Source of the DNA: a virus
Virus record (IMG/VR): IMGVR_UViG_3300010379_000008
Location: 1-51,232 of that record
DNA length: 51,232 bases
Direction: 5' to 3' (one strand)
The notes beneath the pieces are model-generated. The model did no database searches and was not told the DNA's origin. It saw nothing but the letters and a program-made list of their open reading frames with translations. A program made the translations under genes and the position numbers. Of this stretch, positions 13,025 through 20,286 are shown in pieces; the first letter of the stretch is position 1; each line of letters begins with the position of its first letter.

Positions 13025-14391
13025 TCGATTGCAAAGCGGTACAGAATCGGGTTCGCACTTCCCGGACTCAGTTCCTCGGCGCCCTGGGCGATGACTACAA
13101 TGTCGCGCTGGTCGGGGCGGAAGACGGCGCCGGTGATCGTGTGCCAGCAGTTCCATTTGAGGCCTGGATAGTCTGCGCTCAGTGAGAACGTGTAGCGCGG
13201 CTGCACCTGGTCGGCGGTCTGTTGACCGGCGGCTACGGGGACCAGGTCGGCCAGCGAGTAGATGTAGACCATGTCGCGGTAGTACTGGCCGGTTTGGCCC
13301 TTGGCGGCGCCGCAGCCCGCTTTCAGCGTGAGGCCGGTGTTGGTGGTCTCCGTGGCGTTGCCATACCAGACGTTGCCGTAGCTCTGCGACACGAAAAACA
13401 GTATGCCCTGGCAATCGGGCAGATCGACGCAGCAGGCGGCGCGCACGCTATCGGTGGAATTCCAGTGGCCGATGCCATTGACGATCGCGCCGAATTGATC
13501 CGTGCCCTGGGGCGCGGCCACGAAGGAGCGGGCGACGCCAGGTGCGCCTTTCCAGGCCGTATAATCGGCCGGCCGTTGCAGGCGGTTGCTTTGCGGATAG
13601 CTGACGAGTGCCGCCGAGCCCACCACGGCCGGGTTCGTATGGCCAATGCCGGGCGTGTCGACGGCCAGCACGTTGGGACCGAACGAGGCAGCCGCGGCGC
13701 CGCTCGTCACGCCGGCGCCCAGGCAGAGCTGCCTCCCGCCGGTATAGGCCGTGGCGAAGGCCACGGGCAGCCGGTAGGCCCATTCGCGGCCCTGCTGGCT
13801 TGGCTGCGTGAAGGTATACGGCCCGAAAGCGCGCGTGCCGCCGCTAGCCAGGAACTGGACGCCGACGAGGCAAGGATCCTTGATCGGACTGACCGCGTAA
13901 TTGCCGCCGTAGGTGCACCACAGCACAGCGGAACTGCGATCCCAGAACAGGCCTTCGGTGATCGGCTTGCCGTTGTCCGGGCTGCAAATACGCAGGCCGC
14001 CGTAGACGTCGGTGAAGCCACTCGTCGTGGCCGGGTAGGCCTTCACGAGCGCGGCCCGCGGCAACGTCAGCGGATTGCTGCCGGCGGCGATCACGTTACT
14101 GATGCGCAGGATGTTCTGGTTCAGCCGGCCGATCGTGAAGAAGCTCTGCGACACCGGCTCCCAGGCGAGGCCGCCGTAGGGGTTGTTCTCGGTGGCGACG
14201 ATGGGGCAGCGCTGCCCGCCTGCCCAGACCAGTTGGCTTGGGGAAATGACAGGAGGCAAAGTGAGGGTGGAGGGGAGAGGGGTGAGGGACTTGGGAGTTG
14301 GTGACGTGGGCTGCGAGCAGCCGGTGACAAGGGCCAACCAGGCAATCCAGGCGAGCAGAGCCCCAAAGCAGGGGTAGCGTGCAGGTTTCAT
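13021..14391 (-). CDS. exported lipoprotein, 456 aa
   Basis: The N-terminus is a lipoprotein signal: positive start MKPARYPC, hydrophobic stretch LLAWIAWLALV, lipobox LVTGC with Cys25. A Pro/Thr/Ser linker (residues 27-50, partly written in B heptamers) follows. The remaining 400 residues are strand-rich with repeated aromatic/Gly motifs (NPYGGLAWEPVSQSFFTIGR, TDVYGGLRICSPDNGKP, GLFWDRSSAVLWCTYGGNYA) and read like a beta-propeller that would lie outside the inner membrane. Encoded among late accessory genes, it may be a lysogenic-conversion product (a moron) acting at the cell surface. No exact family recognised. Confidence 0.7.
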   Translation of the reverse strand: MKPARYPCFGALLAWIAWLALVTGCSQPTSPTPKSLTPLPSTLTLPPVISPSQLVWAGGQRCPIVATENNPYGGLAWEPVSQSFFTIGRLNQNILRISNVIAAGSNPLTLPRAALVKAYPATTSGFTDVYGGLRICSPDNGKPITEGLFWDRSSAVLWCTYGGNYAVSPIKDPCLVGVQFLASGGTRAFGPYTFTQPSQQGREWAYRLPVAFATAYTGGRQLCLGAGVTSGAAAASFGPNVLAVDTPGIGHTNPAVVGSAALVSYPQSNRLQRPADYTAWKGAPGVARSFVAAPQGTDQFGAIVNGIGHWNSTDSVRAACCVDLPDCQGILFFVSQSYGNVWYGNATETTNTGLTLKAGCGAAKGQTGQYYRDMVYIYSLADLVPVAAGQQTADQVQPRYTFSLSADYPGLKWNCWHTITGAVFRPDQRDIVVIAQGAEELSPGSANPILYRFAIE

Positions 14392-14407
14392 GGGAGCCCC
14401 TTTTGGA

Positions 14408-14460
14408 AGAGTAAACAGTAGACAGCAAACGGTCCCGTTTACTGTCTACTGTCTACTTCC
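14408..14460. repeat. type A heptamer inverted repeat
   Basis: AGTAAACAGTAGACAGCAAA and TTTACTGTCTACTGTCTACT around a short loop between two genes. Confidence 0.85.
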
Positions 14461-14465
14461 CCGTG

Positions 14466-14855
14466 TTAGGTCAGCGACAACGACGGCGTGGCGTCCGAGC
14501 ACATGCCGACGAGCTCGACGGGGTCGGGCGGCGTGCCGGGACGAGCCTCGCGAACCTGGACGGCGATGTTGCCCGAGGCAGGACCGTAGCGCTTGCAGCT
14601 ACCGCCGCAACCTTTGCCCTTGACTTTATAGAAAAAGCCGCGGGCGCGGGCGATGTAATTGCCGTCGGGTCCGACCGGCCAGGAGATCGTGTCCGCCGGG
14701 AAGTCGCAGCTTCCCACCACGACGAAGCTCGAGGTGCCCGGATACTGGATTTCCAGTTGCACGCCCTCGGCCTGCTCGATCGCGCTGCCCTGGCTGTCCT
14801 TCAGCGGATAGCCGATCCTGAACGTGGCCACATTGGTTTCCACTGGACGTGTCAT
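14466..14855 (-). CDS. hypothetical beta-rich protein, 129 aa
   Basis: Starts MTRPVETNVATFRIGYPLKD. Strands alternate with turns and the ending of the central part carries CGGSCKRYGP, a Cys-Gly-Gly-Ser-Cys that could be redox-active or metal-binding (two Cys at about 83 and 87), plus Cys50 and Cys119. The shape (IEYPGTSSFVVVGSC, GPDGNYIARARGFFY) resembles small Ig-like virion modules. No family known. Confidence 0.6.
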   Translation of the reverse strand: MTRPVETNVATFRIGYPLKDSQGSAIEQAEGVQLEIQYPGTSSFVVVGSCDFPADTISWPVGPDGNYIARARGFFYKVKGKGCGGSCKRYGPASGNIAVQVREARPGTPPDPVELVGMCSDATPSLSLT

Positions 14856-14879
14856 GTGCGAGACTCCTTATCGAGAAAA

Positions 14880-14936
14880 GGTACCTTGGCGCTGTGCTTG
14901 AGGGGCGAGGGAATAGGGGCCAGGGACGAGAACTAA
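14880..14936. repeat. type B heptamers
   Basis: GGGGCGAGGGAATAGGGGCC and AGGGACGAG between two genes. Confidence 0.65.
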
Positions 14937-15241
14937 GCGTCGACGAAAACCTCTTTGTCAATGGTGCGGATCTTCATTTCCGCCTCGCCATTGGCTCCTG
15001 CAGTAATGTCGCCGCGCGAACTCACTTCCAAAACGTGATCATCATCGGCCGGGAACAGATCGATCTGCGCGCAGATCACGGCGGCGATCGCTTTCCAACA
15101 GGAGCAATCGGCAGCATAGCGCTTCATCTCCCGGCGCACGCCGCGCTTGAGGCACGCGCGGTTCTTGCCGATCACCATGATGTTCCAAAAGTCCATGGGA
15201 GACTTTTTTGCAGGTGCACTCGTCCAGATTCCTTCAGCCAT
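14933..15241 (-). CDS. hypothetical protein, 102 aa
   Basis: Start ATG 15241 (MAEGIWTSAPAKKSPMDFWN), two bases after the stop of the upstream gene, so translation is probably coupled. Helical part RACLKRGVRREMKRYAADCSCWKAIAAVICA has four Cys, then a strand-rich acidic C-terminus (DLFPADDDHVLEVSSRG). The sequence is not homologous to anything I recognise. Confidence 0.6.
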   Translation of the reverse strand: MAEGIWTSAPAKKSPMDFWNIMVIGKNRACLKRGVRREMKRYAADCSCWKAIAAVICAQIDLFPADDDHVLEVSSRGDITAGANGEAEMKIRTIDKEVFVDA

Positions 15242-15243
15242 GC

Positions 15244-15696
15244 TTAATTCCCGCAGGAGGAACAGCCCCCGCCGCCGCCTCCGTGGCGGCGGGCGCGAAT
15301 GCGCTGGAGCAATCGCCTGATCGGACCCTGCCGGCGGCCGCCCGAGGAATCGTCGCTCGCTGCCTCCTGTCCCTGAGAGGATTGGCAGCCTGTTGCGTAC
15401 GCTGCTTGCTGCCGGCAGGGACAGCTTCCTCCCTGGGCCATGCAGGCGCACGGCGCATCCTCGACGAGGCGGCAAACGCCGTTGGCGCATTCGGTGTGAT
15501 AGGTGGCGGCCGGTGGTGCCGAGACCCCAGCCACGGTGTCCCGCTTGGCAAGGGCCGCGAGGGCCTTTTGCACCGCCTCGTCGACGCGGGTATCGATATA
15601 GCTCTTCAAGCGCTCCTCCGACCACGAGGCCGGCTGCGCCAGCAACAGAGAAGGCAGCAGCAGGGCTGCCAGCAAAGTGGCGATAAACAGTTTCAT
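15244..15696 (-). CDS. secreted Cys-rich protein, 150 aa
   Basis: Start at ATG 15696; the N-terminus is a signal peptide (MKLFIATLLAALLLPSLLLA, cleavage likely after AQP). A helical segment (SWSEERLKSYIDTRVDEAVQ) is followed by Cys clusters (TECANGVCRLVEDAPCACMA, GSCPCRQQAA) and a basic C-terminus ending HGGGGGGCSSCGN. At least nine Cys suggest disulphides after export. Upstream lies the F palindrome. Likely an accessory exported product; function unknown. Confidence 0.65.
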   Translation of the reverse strand: MKLFIATLLAALLLPSLLLAQPASWSEERLKSYIDTRVDEAVQKALAALAKRDTVAGVSAPPAATYHTECANGVCRLVEDAPCACMAQGGSCPCRQQAAYATGCQSSQGQEAASDDSSGGRRQGPIRRLLQRIRARRHGGGGGGCSSCGN

Positions 15697-15718
15697 GCTT
15701 GTATCTCCAAAAAGGTCT

Positions 15719-15810
15719 CGTTTAACCGCGAGCCAGCGGCGAGCGCGTCGCGGCTTGAGGCGACGAATCCGCCTCGGGTTCCGCGCTCCCCGTTGGGTCG
15801 CGGTTAAACG
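15719..15810. repeat. type F palindrome
   Basis: CGTTTAACCGCGA (15719-15731) and TCGCGGTTAAACG (15798-15810) are perfect 13-base arms around a GC-rich core of about 66 bases with internal self-complementarity (GCGAGCGCG...). Confidence 0.85.
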
Positions 15811-15815
15811 ATCGG

Positions 15816-15857
15816 AAAGTAGACAGTGCACGGGTCTTTTGCTGTCTACTGTCTACT
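15816..15857. repeat. type A heptamer inverted repeat
   Basis: AAGTAGACAGTGCAC and inverse TTGCTGTCTACTGTCTACTC close to the stop of the protease gene. Confidence 0.8.
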
Positions 15858-15862
15858 CTTCT

Positions 15863-16816
15863 TCAAATCAGCCAATCCAACACAGACGGCTGCGCCGGGA
15901 ACCAGGTCAAGTGACTCAAGGCATAGACCTCGGCGTCGAGGCGGAAGGCGGCGGTGACACGCTCTTCTTCCACCCAGCAGCCGCACACAGGCCCGCCGGC
16001 CGGGTCGCGGGGGTAGCTCTGCGCCGGCCAGTTGTTTTGTGCCCAGTACAGTGCGCCGAGACTCGGGTGTTCCCAGTAGGCATGGATCGACTGCTGATGG
16101 CCGCCGGGACTATCCCAATGACCGACCAGGGCGGCGTCGGCGCCGCTGCCTAGCACGCTGGCATGCCCGATGTAGTCGTCGCAGGCGAAGGTCACCGGGT
16201 AGCCGTTGAGGATCGCGGCCTTGACGTCGGCCACGCTCTTGCAGACGGCCGCCGAGCCGACAGGATGCACCTTGGCGTCCGGCTCCCATTTGGTCACGAC
16301 GGAGGAATTGCCGTCCGACCACTGCATTTCGAGCCGCTCGGTGAGCACCAGCCCGTCGTTGCTGGTGAAGGCCGGTAGACCCTGACTTGAGGCGTCGATC
16401 ACGCCTTCCTTGACGACGGTGTCGGCAAACGAGCTGCCCATGGCGCCTTCGCCCTGGCCGCGATCGCCTTCGTTGGCGCGGCAGCGTCCGTAATCGAACG
16501 GCCAGAAGGGGATGAACGCCTTCGTCGGAGTGGCCGCTAAACAGCGTTGCACCGCGATGAGCGTGAACAGGGCCTGGCCGCCGCCGGCACCGACGCACGA
16601 ACCCGTCAACTGATGGAAGCGCGGGAACACGAAGCCGACATCGGCGACGACGCGCGGATCTTTCCAGGCATCGAAGAGGCAGACTTTTTGGCCCTTGGCG
16701 AGCACGACCTCGGGAAGGCCGTGCGCCCGGAGCATTTGACCTTCCGCCCAGCTATGCTGATCCAACTGCGCTTGCGTGCGCTCCCGTTTGGGGATGAAGC
16801 CGAGAAGGGGACTCAT
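15863..16816 (-). CDS. papain-like (C1-type) cysteine peptidase homologue
   Basis: 317 aa. The C1 pattern is visible: HQLTGSCVGAGGG around catalytic Cys74 with the oxyanion Gln69, a later GGH (His240) and WAQNNW where Asn261 replaces the Asn of the NSW motif. Between them a helix-rich left domain (FADTVVKEGVID) and SVADVKAAILNGYPVTFA fit C1-type lobes. No signal peptide, so it acts in the cytoplasm or within the virion. It could process a structural protein, cut an anti-phage host protein or the cell wall peptides; position after the tail module does not decide. It is separate from the S49 prohead protease and the C39-like domain in the portal, so the element carries three protease folds. Confidence 0.7.
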   Translation of the reverse strand: MSPLLGFIPKRERTQAQLDQHSWAEGQMLRAHGLPEVVLAKGQKVCLFDAWKDPRVVADVGFVFPRFHQLTGSCVGAGGGQALFTLIAVQRCLAATPTKAFIPFWPFDYGRCRANEGDRGQGEGAMGSSFADTVVKEGVIDASSQGLPAFTSNDGLVLTERLEMQWSDGNSSVVTKWEPDAKVHPVGSAAVCKSVADVKAAILNGYPVTFACDDYIGHASVLGSGADAALVGHWDSPGGHQQSIHAYWEHPSLGALYWAQNNWPAQSYPRDPAGGPVCGCWVEEERVTAAFRLDAEVYALSHLTWFPAQPSVLDWLI

Positions 16817-16828
16817 GGGAACCTCCGG

Positions 16829-16907
16829 GGAAGTAGACAGTAGAAAGTAGACAGTAGGCAGTAGCTGGCGGAGTTTGCTGTCTACTGTTTGCTGTCTACT
16901 GCTCGCA
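16829..16907. repeat. type A heptamer inverted repeat
   Basis: AGTAGACAGTAGAAAGTAGA and AGTAGGCAGTAG with inverse TTGCTGTCTACTGTTTGCTG; the right arm overlaps the end of the next gene. Confidence 0.85.
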
Positions 16908-17694
16908 ATCCTCCCAAAGCCGCGGCGACGTGAGCGAAGGCTTTCCCAGCCGCCGCTCGATCGATGGGGACCGTAGCGTCGCCAGGCAGATCCTTGTCGA
17001 GCTGATCGCCGATCGTCCGCCTGACCTTCACGAGCACGGTATCCGGCATCAGTGCCTTCCTGGCTGTTGCCATGACGGTGAAGAGATCGCCGTAGGTCTT
17101 GATGGCCGGGTCGTTGACGGTGCTCGAGGAGCCCTTCTGGTAGAGGCCGATCAACTGCTGCACCTGAGTCGCCTTGTCGGTCTCGGTTTCCTGGGCGTAT
17201 GCGGCGGCCAGGGCGACCGCCAACGGGTCGGTGGGCGGAGGCGGAGGAGGCACGGGCAAGGGCTGCGCGCCGTTATCCACGTCCAAAGGCCGGCGAATCA
17301 CCTGCCCCGGATCGGCCGCTCCCGCGGGAATGACCAGCAACTCGACCAGGCCGATCCCGGTCGCATCCAGAAAATACACATGCGGCCGCGTGAAGGTGCG
17401 CGTCTCGATCGTCCCAGGCGCACCATCCACGAATTGGCCGCGAACCTTCACGGGCCCCGCTTCCTTGCTCACTTTCACCAGCCCCGGGGGAGAGGTGAGG
17501 ATGATGCACTCCGGGTCGGCCTGGATGACGTAGAGCGTGTTCGCCAGCAGCTTGGCAGGCCTGCGCGGCAAGGGCTCGGGCGCCGGCGGCGACGGCGGCC
17601 CGTCCGGCACCTGGATAACGGGATCCGGAGGCGTTGCGCCATTGACCGCAACACCCCCGGAGGTCAAAGCGAGGACGAGCAACAGTTGCAACAT
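16882..17694 (-). CDS. exported Pro-rich protein, 270 aa
   Basis: A hydrophobic N-terminus (MLQLLLVLALTSGGVAV) is a likely signal peptide. A Pro-rich linker (PDGPPSPPAPEPLPRRP) leads to a beta-rich domain (residues 48-140), a second poly-Pro stretch (PVPPPPPPTDP) and a helical C-terminal domain (LAVALAAAYAQETETDKATQ, then VQQLIGLYQ). The last residues (VDSKQ) come from the adjacent A repeat. It lies near the putative membrane/lysis-type small proteins at 17841-18758, so a spanin-like or envelope role is possible but unproven. Confidence 0.6.
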   Translation of the reverse strand: MLQLLLVLALTSGGVAVNGATPPDPVIQVPDGPPSPPAPEPLPRRPAKLLANTLYVIQADPECIILTSPPGLVKVSKEAGPVKVRGQFVDGAPGTIETRTFTRPHVYFLDATGIGLVELLVIPAGAADPGQVIRRPLDVDNGAQPLPVPPPPPPTDPLAVALAAAYAQETETDKATQVQQLIGLYQKGSSSTVNDPAIKTYGDLFTVMATARKALMPDTVLVKVRRTIGDQLDKDLPGDATVPIDRAAAGKAFAHVAAALGGLRAVDSKQ

Positions 17695-17710
17695 GGTGAC
17701 CTCCCTTGAG

Positions 17711-17845
17711 AGGGATTAGGGGATAGGGGTTAGGGGCGAGTGCCATGAGGCATGGCACCGTCGCAAGCGGCGCCCTCGAGCGCCGCCTGCGACGGTGCTC
17801 ATCCCCGACTCACTCGTCCCTCGTCCCTGTTCCCTAGCCCCTACT
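17711..17845. repeat. composite type B arms with J core
   Basis: AGGGGATAGGGGTTAGGGGC on the left, J pair CACCGTCGCAAGCGGCGC / GCGCCGCCTGCGACGGTG in the centre (17757-17799), inverse B units on the right. A clear three-layer palindrome. Confidence 0.9.
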
Positions 17846-18140
17846 TCTGCAGCGCCATGGGCAAGAGCGAATCGATGATCTTGTTGGCTTCGCGGGCCAG
17901 GGCCAGCAGCACGGGCCGCCCGGCAAGTTTGGTTTCGAGCGCGGCGAACAGGGCATCGACGGCGTCTGTCGGGCTGAGGTCCAAGAAATCGGCCGGCAAC
18001 AGTCCGATCAGCTCGGGCAGCAGGGCGTCGATGACCGCATTCAAGGCCTTTAGCGCCAGGCCCTCGAACGGATTGGTAACGGCCGCCTCGACGGCGGTGA
18101 ACAGGCCGTCGATCCATTGCTTCAGTTGATCGGTGCTCAT
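17841..18140 (-). CDS. hypothetical helical protein, 99 aa
   Basis: Starts MSTDQLKQWIDGLFTAVEAA; the rest is one long amphipathic/hydrophobic helical run (GLALKALNAVIDALLPELIG, DAVDALFAALETKLAG). Leucine/alanine-rich without a clear membrane segment. It precedes the membrane protein gene at 18504-18758. No family recognised. Confidence 0.6.
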   Translation of the reverse strand: MSTDQLKQWIDGLFTAVEAAVTNPFEGLALKALNAVIDALLPELIGLLPADFLDLSPTDAVDALFAALETKLAGRPVLLALAREANKIIDSLLPMALQK

Positions 18141-18503
18141 GATGGCCCTTTCGTAACGGATAAAGGCAAATGGCGCATGCCCAGACTCGTCCCTCGCCCC
18201 TCTTCCCTAGCGCCTATTCACGCCGCCGCCGGCGTGGGCGATGGCGCCGGCGACGGCGAAACGCTCAGATTCTCGCCGGCAGGGCTGCCGGCAAAGTAGT
18301 GGCCAGTGGCCAGTGCCTAGTGGCTGATCTCACCACTAACCACTATTCACTTCTTCTCATTGGGCGGTGGGCTGATGCTGGCATAAACGGCGAGATGACA
18401 GAGGAGGAACTAGGGGACAGGGCCGAGGGCCAGGATGGCGGCCTTGCCGCCCTTATTCATCGCGATGAGCGGGCGAAGCCCTCCAATCCCTCGCCCCTGG
18501 CCC
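18141..18503. repeat. 363-base repeat-filled gap: B, C and H elements
   Basis: B units at 18187-18215, a C pair at 18296-18352 (AGTGGCCAGTGGCCAGTGCC / CACTAACCACTATTCAC), then B plus an H-like core (GCGGCCTTGCCGCCC ... GCGGGCGAAGCCC) at 18410-18500. A short leftward frame reading LLCHLAVYASISPPPNEKK near 18357-18415 lacks a start codon and could be a gene remnant; otherwise nothing is seen. Confidence 0.7.
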
Positions 18504-18758
18504 CTATTCCCTCTTCCCTCCATCGAGGCGTCGTTCGATGCGGTCGAGGTGCTTGTCGATCGACTGCAGGGTCTGGCCGACGTGCTCGTGCTCGTCGTGG
18601 AGCTGGGTTTCGATGGTGCCCAGGCGCGCGGTGTTGTCGGCGGTCTTCGAGATCGTGAAGCCGCCCAGGGCGGCCAGGATCGCCGTCAGCGTGGAGACCA
18701 GCCACCAGAGGACCTTCAGGAGCAGAGCGCTGCTATTGGTGGGAATTTCGTTGGACAT
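18504..18758 (-). CDS. small membrane protein with C-terminal coiled coil (holin-like candidate)
   Basis: 84 aa from ATG 18758 (MSNEIPTNSSALLL). One membrane helix (VLWWLVSTLTAILAALGGFT) is followed by a charged heptad-patterned coil (LGTIETQLHDEHEHVGQTLQ, then SIDKHLDRIERRLD). Small phage membrane proteins of this size and layout include holins and related lysis or injection factors, but the topology alone is not decisive. No endolysin is recognised next to it. The stop lies at the edge of B heptamers. Confidence 0.6.
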   Translation of the reverse strand: MSNEIPTNSSALLLKVLWWLVSTLTAILAALGGFTISKTADNTARLGTIETQLHDEHEHVGQTLQSIDKHLDRIERRLDGGKRE

Positions 18759-18776
18759 GAGCTTCTCACCCCCATC

Positions 18777-18857
18777 CAGTAGTGAATAGTGGTTAGTGGT
18801 TAGTGGTGAGAGAAGCCAGTTTTCTGGCCACTCGCCACTATTCACTCGCCACTACAT
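18777..18857. repeat. type C heptamer inverted repeat
   Basis: AGTAGTGAATAGTGGTTAGT and inverse CACTCGCCACTATTCACTCG. Confidence 0.85.
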
Positions 18858-18870
18858 CGAGGGGGGAAAA

Positions 18871-18892
18871 CCCGCGGCTACGTCGCCGCGGG
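18871..18892. terminator. perfect GC hairpin after the distal tail gene
   Basis: CCCGCGGC and GCCGCGGG pair around TACGTC. In the leftward direction it follows the gene at 18981-19874 and is followed by a T-rich run (the complement of GGGGAAAA at 18863-18870), which suits a rho-independent terminator. Confidence 0.55.
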
Positions 18893-18980
18893 CACTAAGG
18901 AAGCCAACTCGCTTGTCGCAAGTTGTGCGTGCATTTTCGCTGAAAGGGCGGGATGTGGCACCAGCTTCAATTTCTGGGGA

Positions 18981-19874
18981 TTACGAAGCTCTGTCGGAGA
19001 GTCGAACAAGCGTCAGTCGAGCAGCGAGAAAAGTGCAATTCACCGGAAACGTCGAAGAAAATGACATCGGGCCGACGTTGTCCCCGGCTGAAAGATTCGC
19101 GTTTGCTACCGCGCGCAAAGCCTGAGAGGATGTGCCGGTGACTCCACCGATCCCTCCAATTGTGGACGCTCCAAGAGCATCGTGGATCAGAAGGCTGCCC
19201 ACATCTGGGCTTCCTGTGCCATAGGAGACGTCCATCGACAGACCGCCCAAGGGGGAAAGCGCAAAACTGCCTTCGCTTGGTATGATGGTGAGCGCCGGAA
19301 AAATGATGTCGGCCCGGGCTATGATCAGGTAGTGACCATCATAGCCTGGAGGAACCACAAGGACCGTTCCACTCACCGGATTCGGCTGGAATCCTTGTCC
19401 GCCTCCCAGGGCAGCACTATCTGTGATTTTGTTAATAAGGCCAGGTCTGAAGATGCTGGAAGGCAGTATCGTTACAGCCCCGCCCTGAGACGTATAGTCA
19501 GCTCCAAGCCAAGGGCTCACTTGCATAGGGACAAACACAGGCAGACCATCAGTATCATTGTCGCCGTAGCGGCGACAATGATACTCTGTTGCTGCCAGGG
19601 GCTCGCCATTCAAGCCACGCACCCAACAATTGCCCAAACCATCCGGGGTCCACGGTAGAGTCTGAGTGCCGATCGACAGGACGATGCCTGGCTGATAACC
19701 GTTCGCGTTTTTAGTCGCGGAGGTGATCAGCACCGGATGTACTTCCGGCGAGCTTACGTCCGGCGGCGGGGCATATTGATCGTGCGGCGCGGTCAGCGGC
19801 GCATCGCCAATCTGGCGGACTGCTTCCTGCAGAATGCGGGCGGCCTTGCTGCCGAAGACGACGGGTTGATCCAT
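18981..19874 (-). CDS. putative distal tail / receptor-region protein, 297 aa
   Basis: Encoded two genes after the tape measure and the 417-aa tail protein, in the position of tail-tip or fibre proteins. Start MDQPVVFGSKAARIL; the body is beta-rich with Gly/Ser loops (YLIIARADIIFPALTIIPSE, SLLIHDALGASTIGGIGGVT). A Cys pair (CWVRGLNG, YHCRRYG) is present at about 83 and 99. Codons around residues 96-108 contain the 35-base hairpin at 19551-19585. No clear family; assignment rests on position and composition. Confidence 0.5.
   Translation of the reverse strand: MDQPVVFGSKAARILQEAVRQIGDAPLTAPHDQYAPPPDVSSPEVHPVLITSATKNANGYQPGIVLSIGTQTLPWTPDGLGNCWVRGLNGEPLAATEYHCRRYGDNDTDGLPVFVPMQVSPWLGADYTSQGGAVTILPSSIFRPGLINKITDSAALGGGQGFQPNPVSGTVLVVPPGYDGHYLIIARADIIFPALTIIPSEGSFALSPLGGLSMDVSYGTGSPDVGSLLIHDALGASTIGGIGGVTGTSSQALRAVANANLSAGDNVGPMSFSSTFPVNCTFLAARLTLVRLSDRAS
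19551..19585. repeat. perfect 16-bp hairpin inside a coding sequence
   Basis: AGTATCATTGTCGCCG and CGGCGACAATGATACT pair perfectly around TAG. In the leftward gene it spells parts of EYHCRRYGDNDT. It does not belong to any other repeat family in the window. Confidence 0.9.
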
Positions 19875-19886
19875 AGGATTTACTCA

Positions 19887-20183
19887 TTACAAGGAAGGAT
19901 GGCCCGGGGCTCGCGCCCGCCGAGGCAATCGCCGCGAGGGGGCCGGCGCTGGCGCCGGCGGCCCATTGGTTGGCGTCAGCTCGAGCAGGAAGTGATCGCC
20001 GAGCTTGGCGGTCAAGAGCAGCGGGTGATCGGAGCCAAGCTTGAGGATTCCCCAGGCCCTCTGCTGTGCGAGCCGCTCCGCTGGCTCGAGCGTGTCATCC
20101 TGGATCAGCCGCAGCGAGGCTTCTTGCACGGTCTGGCCGGCGATGGGACGCAGGGCGACGAGTTTCACTTTGATCTTTGCCAT
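19887..20183 (-). CDS. hypothetical protein, 98 aa
   Basis: Starts MAKIKVKLVALRPIAGQTVQ, 12 bases upstream of the next gene's start. A compact beta/helix core (EASLRLIQDDTLEPAERLAQ, GDHFLLELTPT) is followed by a Pro/Ala/Arg-rich tail (PPAPAPAPSRRLPRRARAPG). Small tail-module protein by position; no family. Confidence 0.55.
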   Translation of the reverse strand: MAKIKVKLVALRPIAGQTVQEASLRLIQDDTLEPAERLAQQRAWGILKLGSDHPLLLTAKLGDHFLLELTPTNGPPAPAPAPSRRLPRRARAPGHPSL

Positions 20184-20192
20184 CGATGCTTC

Positions 20193-20286
20193 CTACCCCG
20201 AAGGAGTTATAGATCACAGCCCAGGGTCGCAGTACTCCGCGACGCTGCCATTCCCCATGCACTAGCCACTTTCCCCTCGTCACTAG
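20193..20286. repeat. partial type D element plus inverse C units
   Basis: TACCCCGAAGGAGTTATAG and GCCCAGGGTCGCAGTACTCC match the long D element at 8565; C-like units (CACTAGCCACTTTCCCCTCG) follow. Confidence 0.75.

Noticed and set aside
13222-14304. 360-aa rightward frame opposite the lipoprotein gene
   Set aside because: No plausible start or domain; the leftward frame has signal peptide and lipobox.
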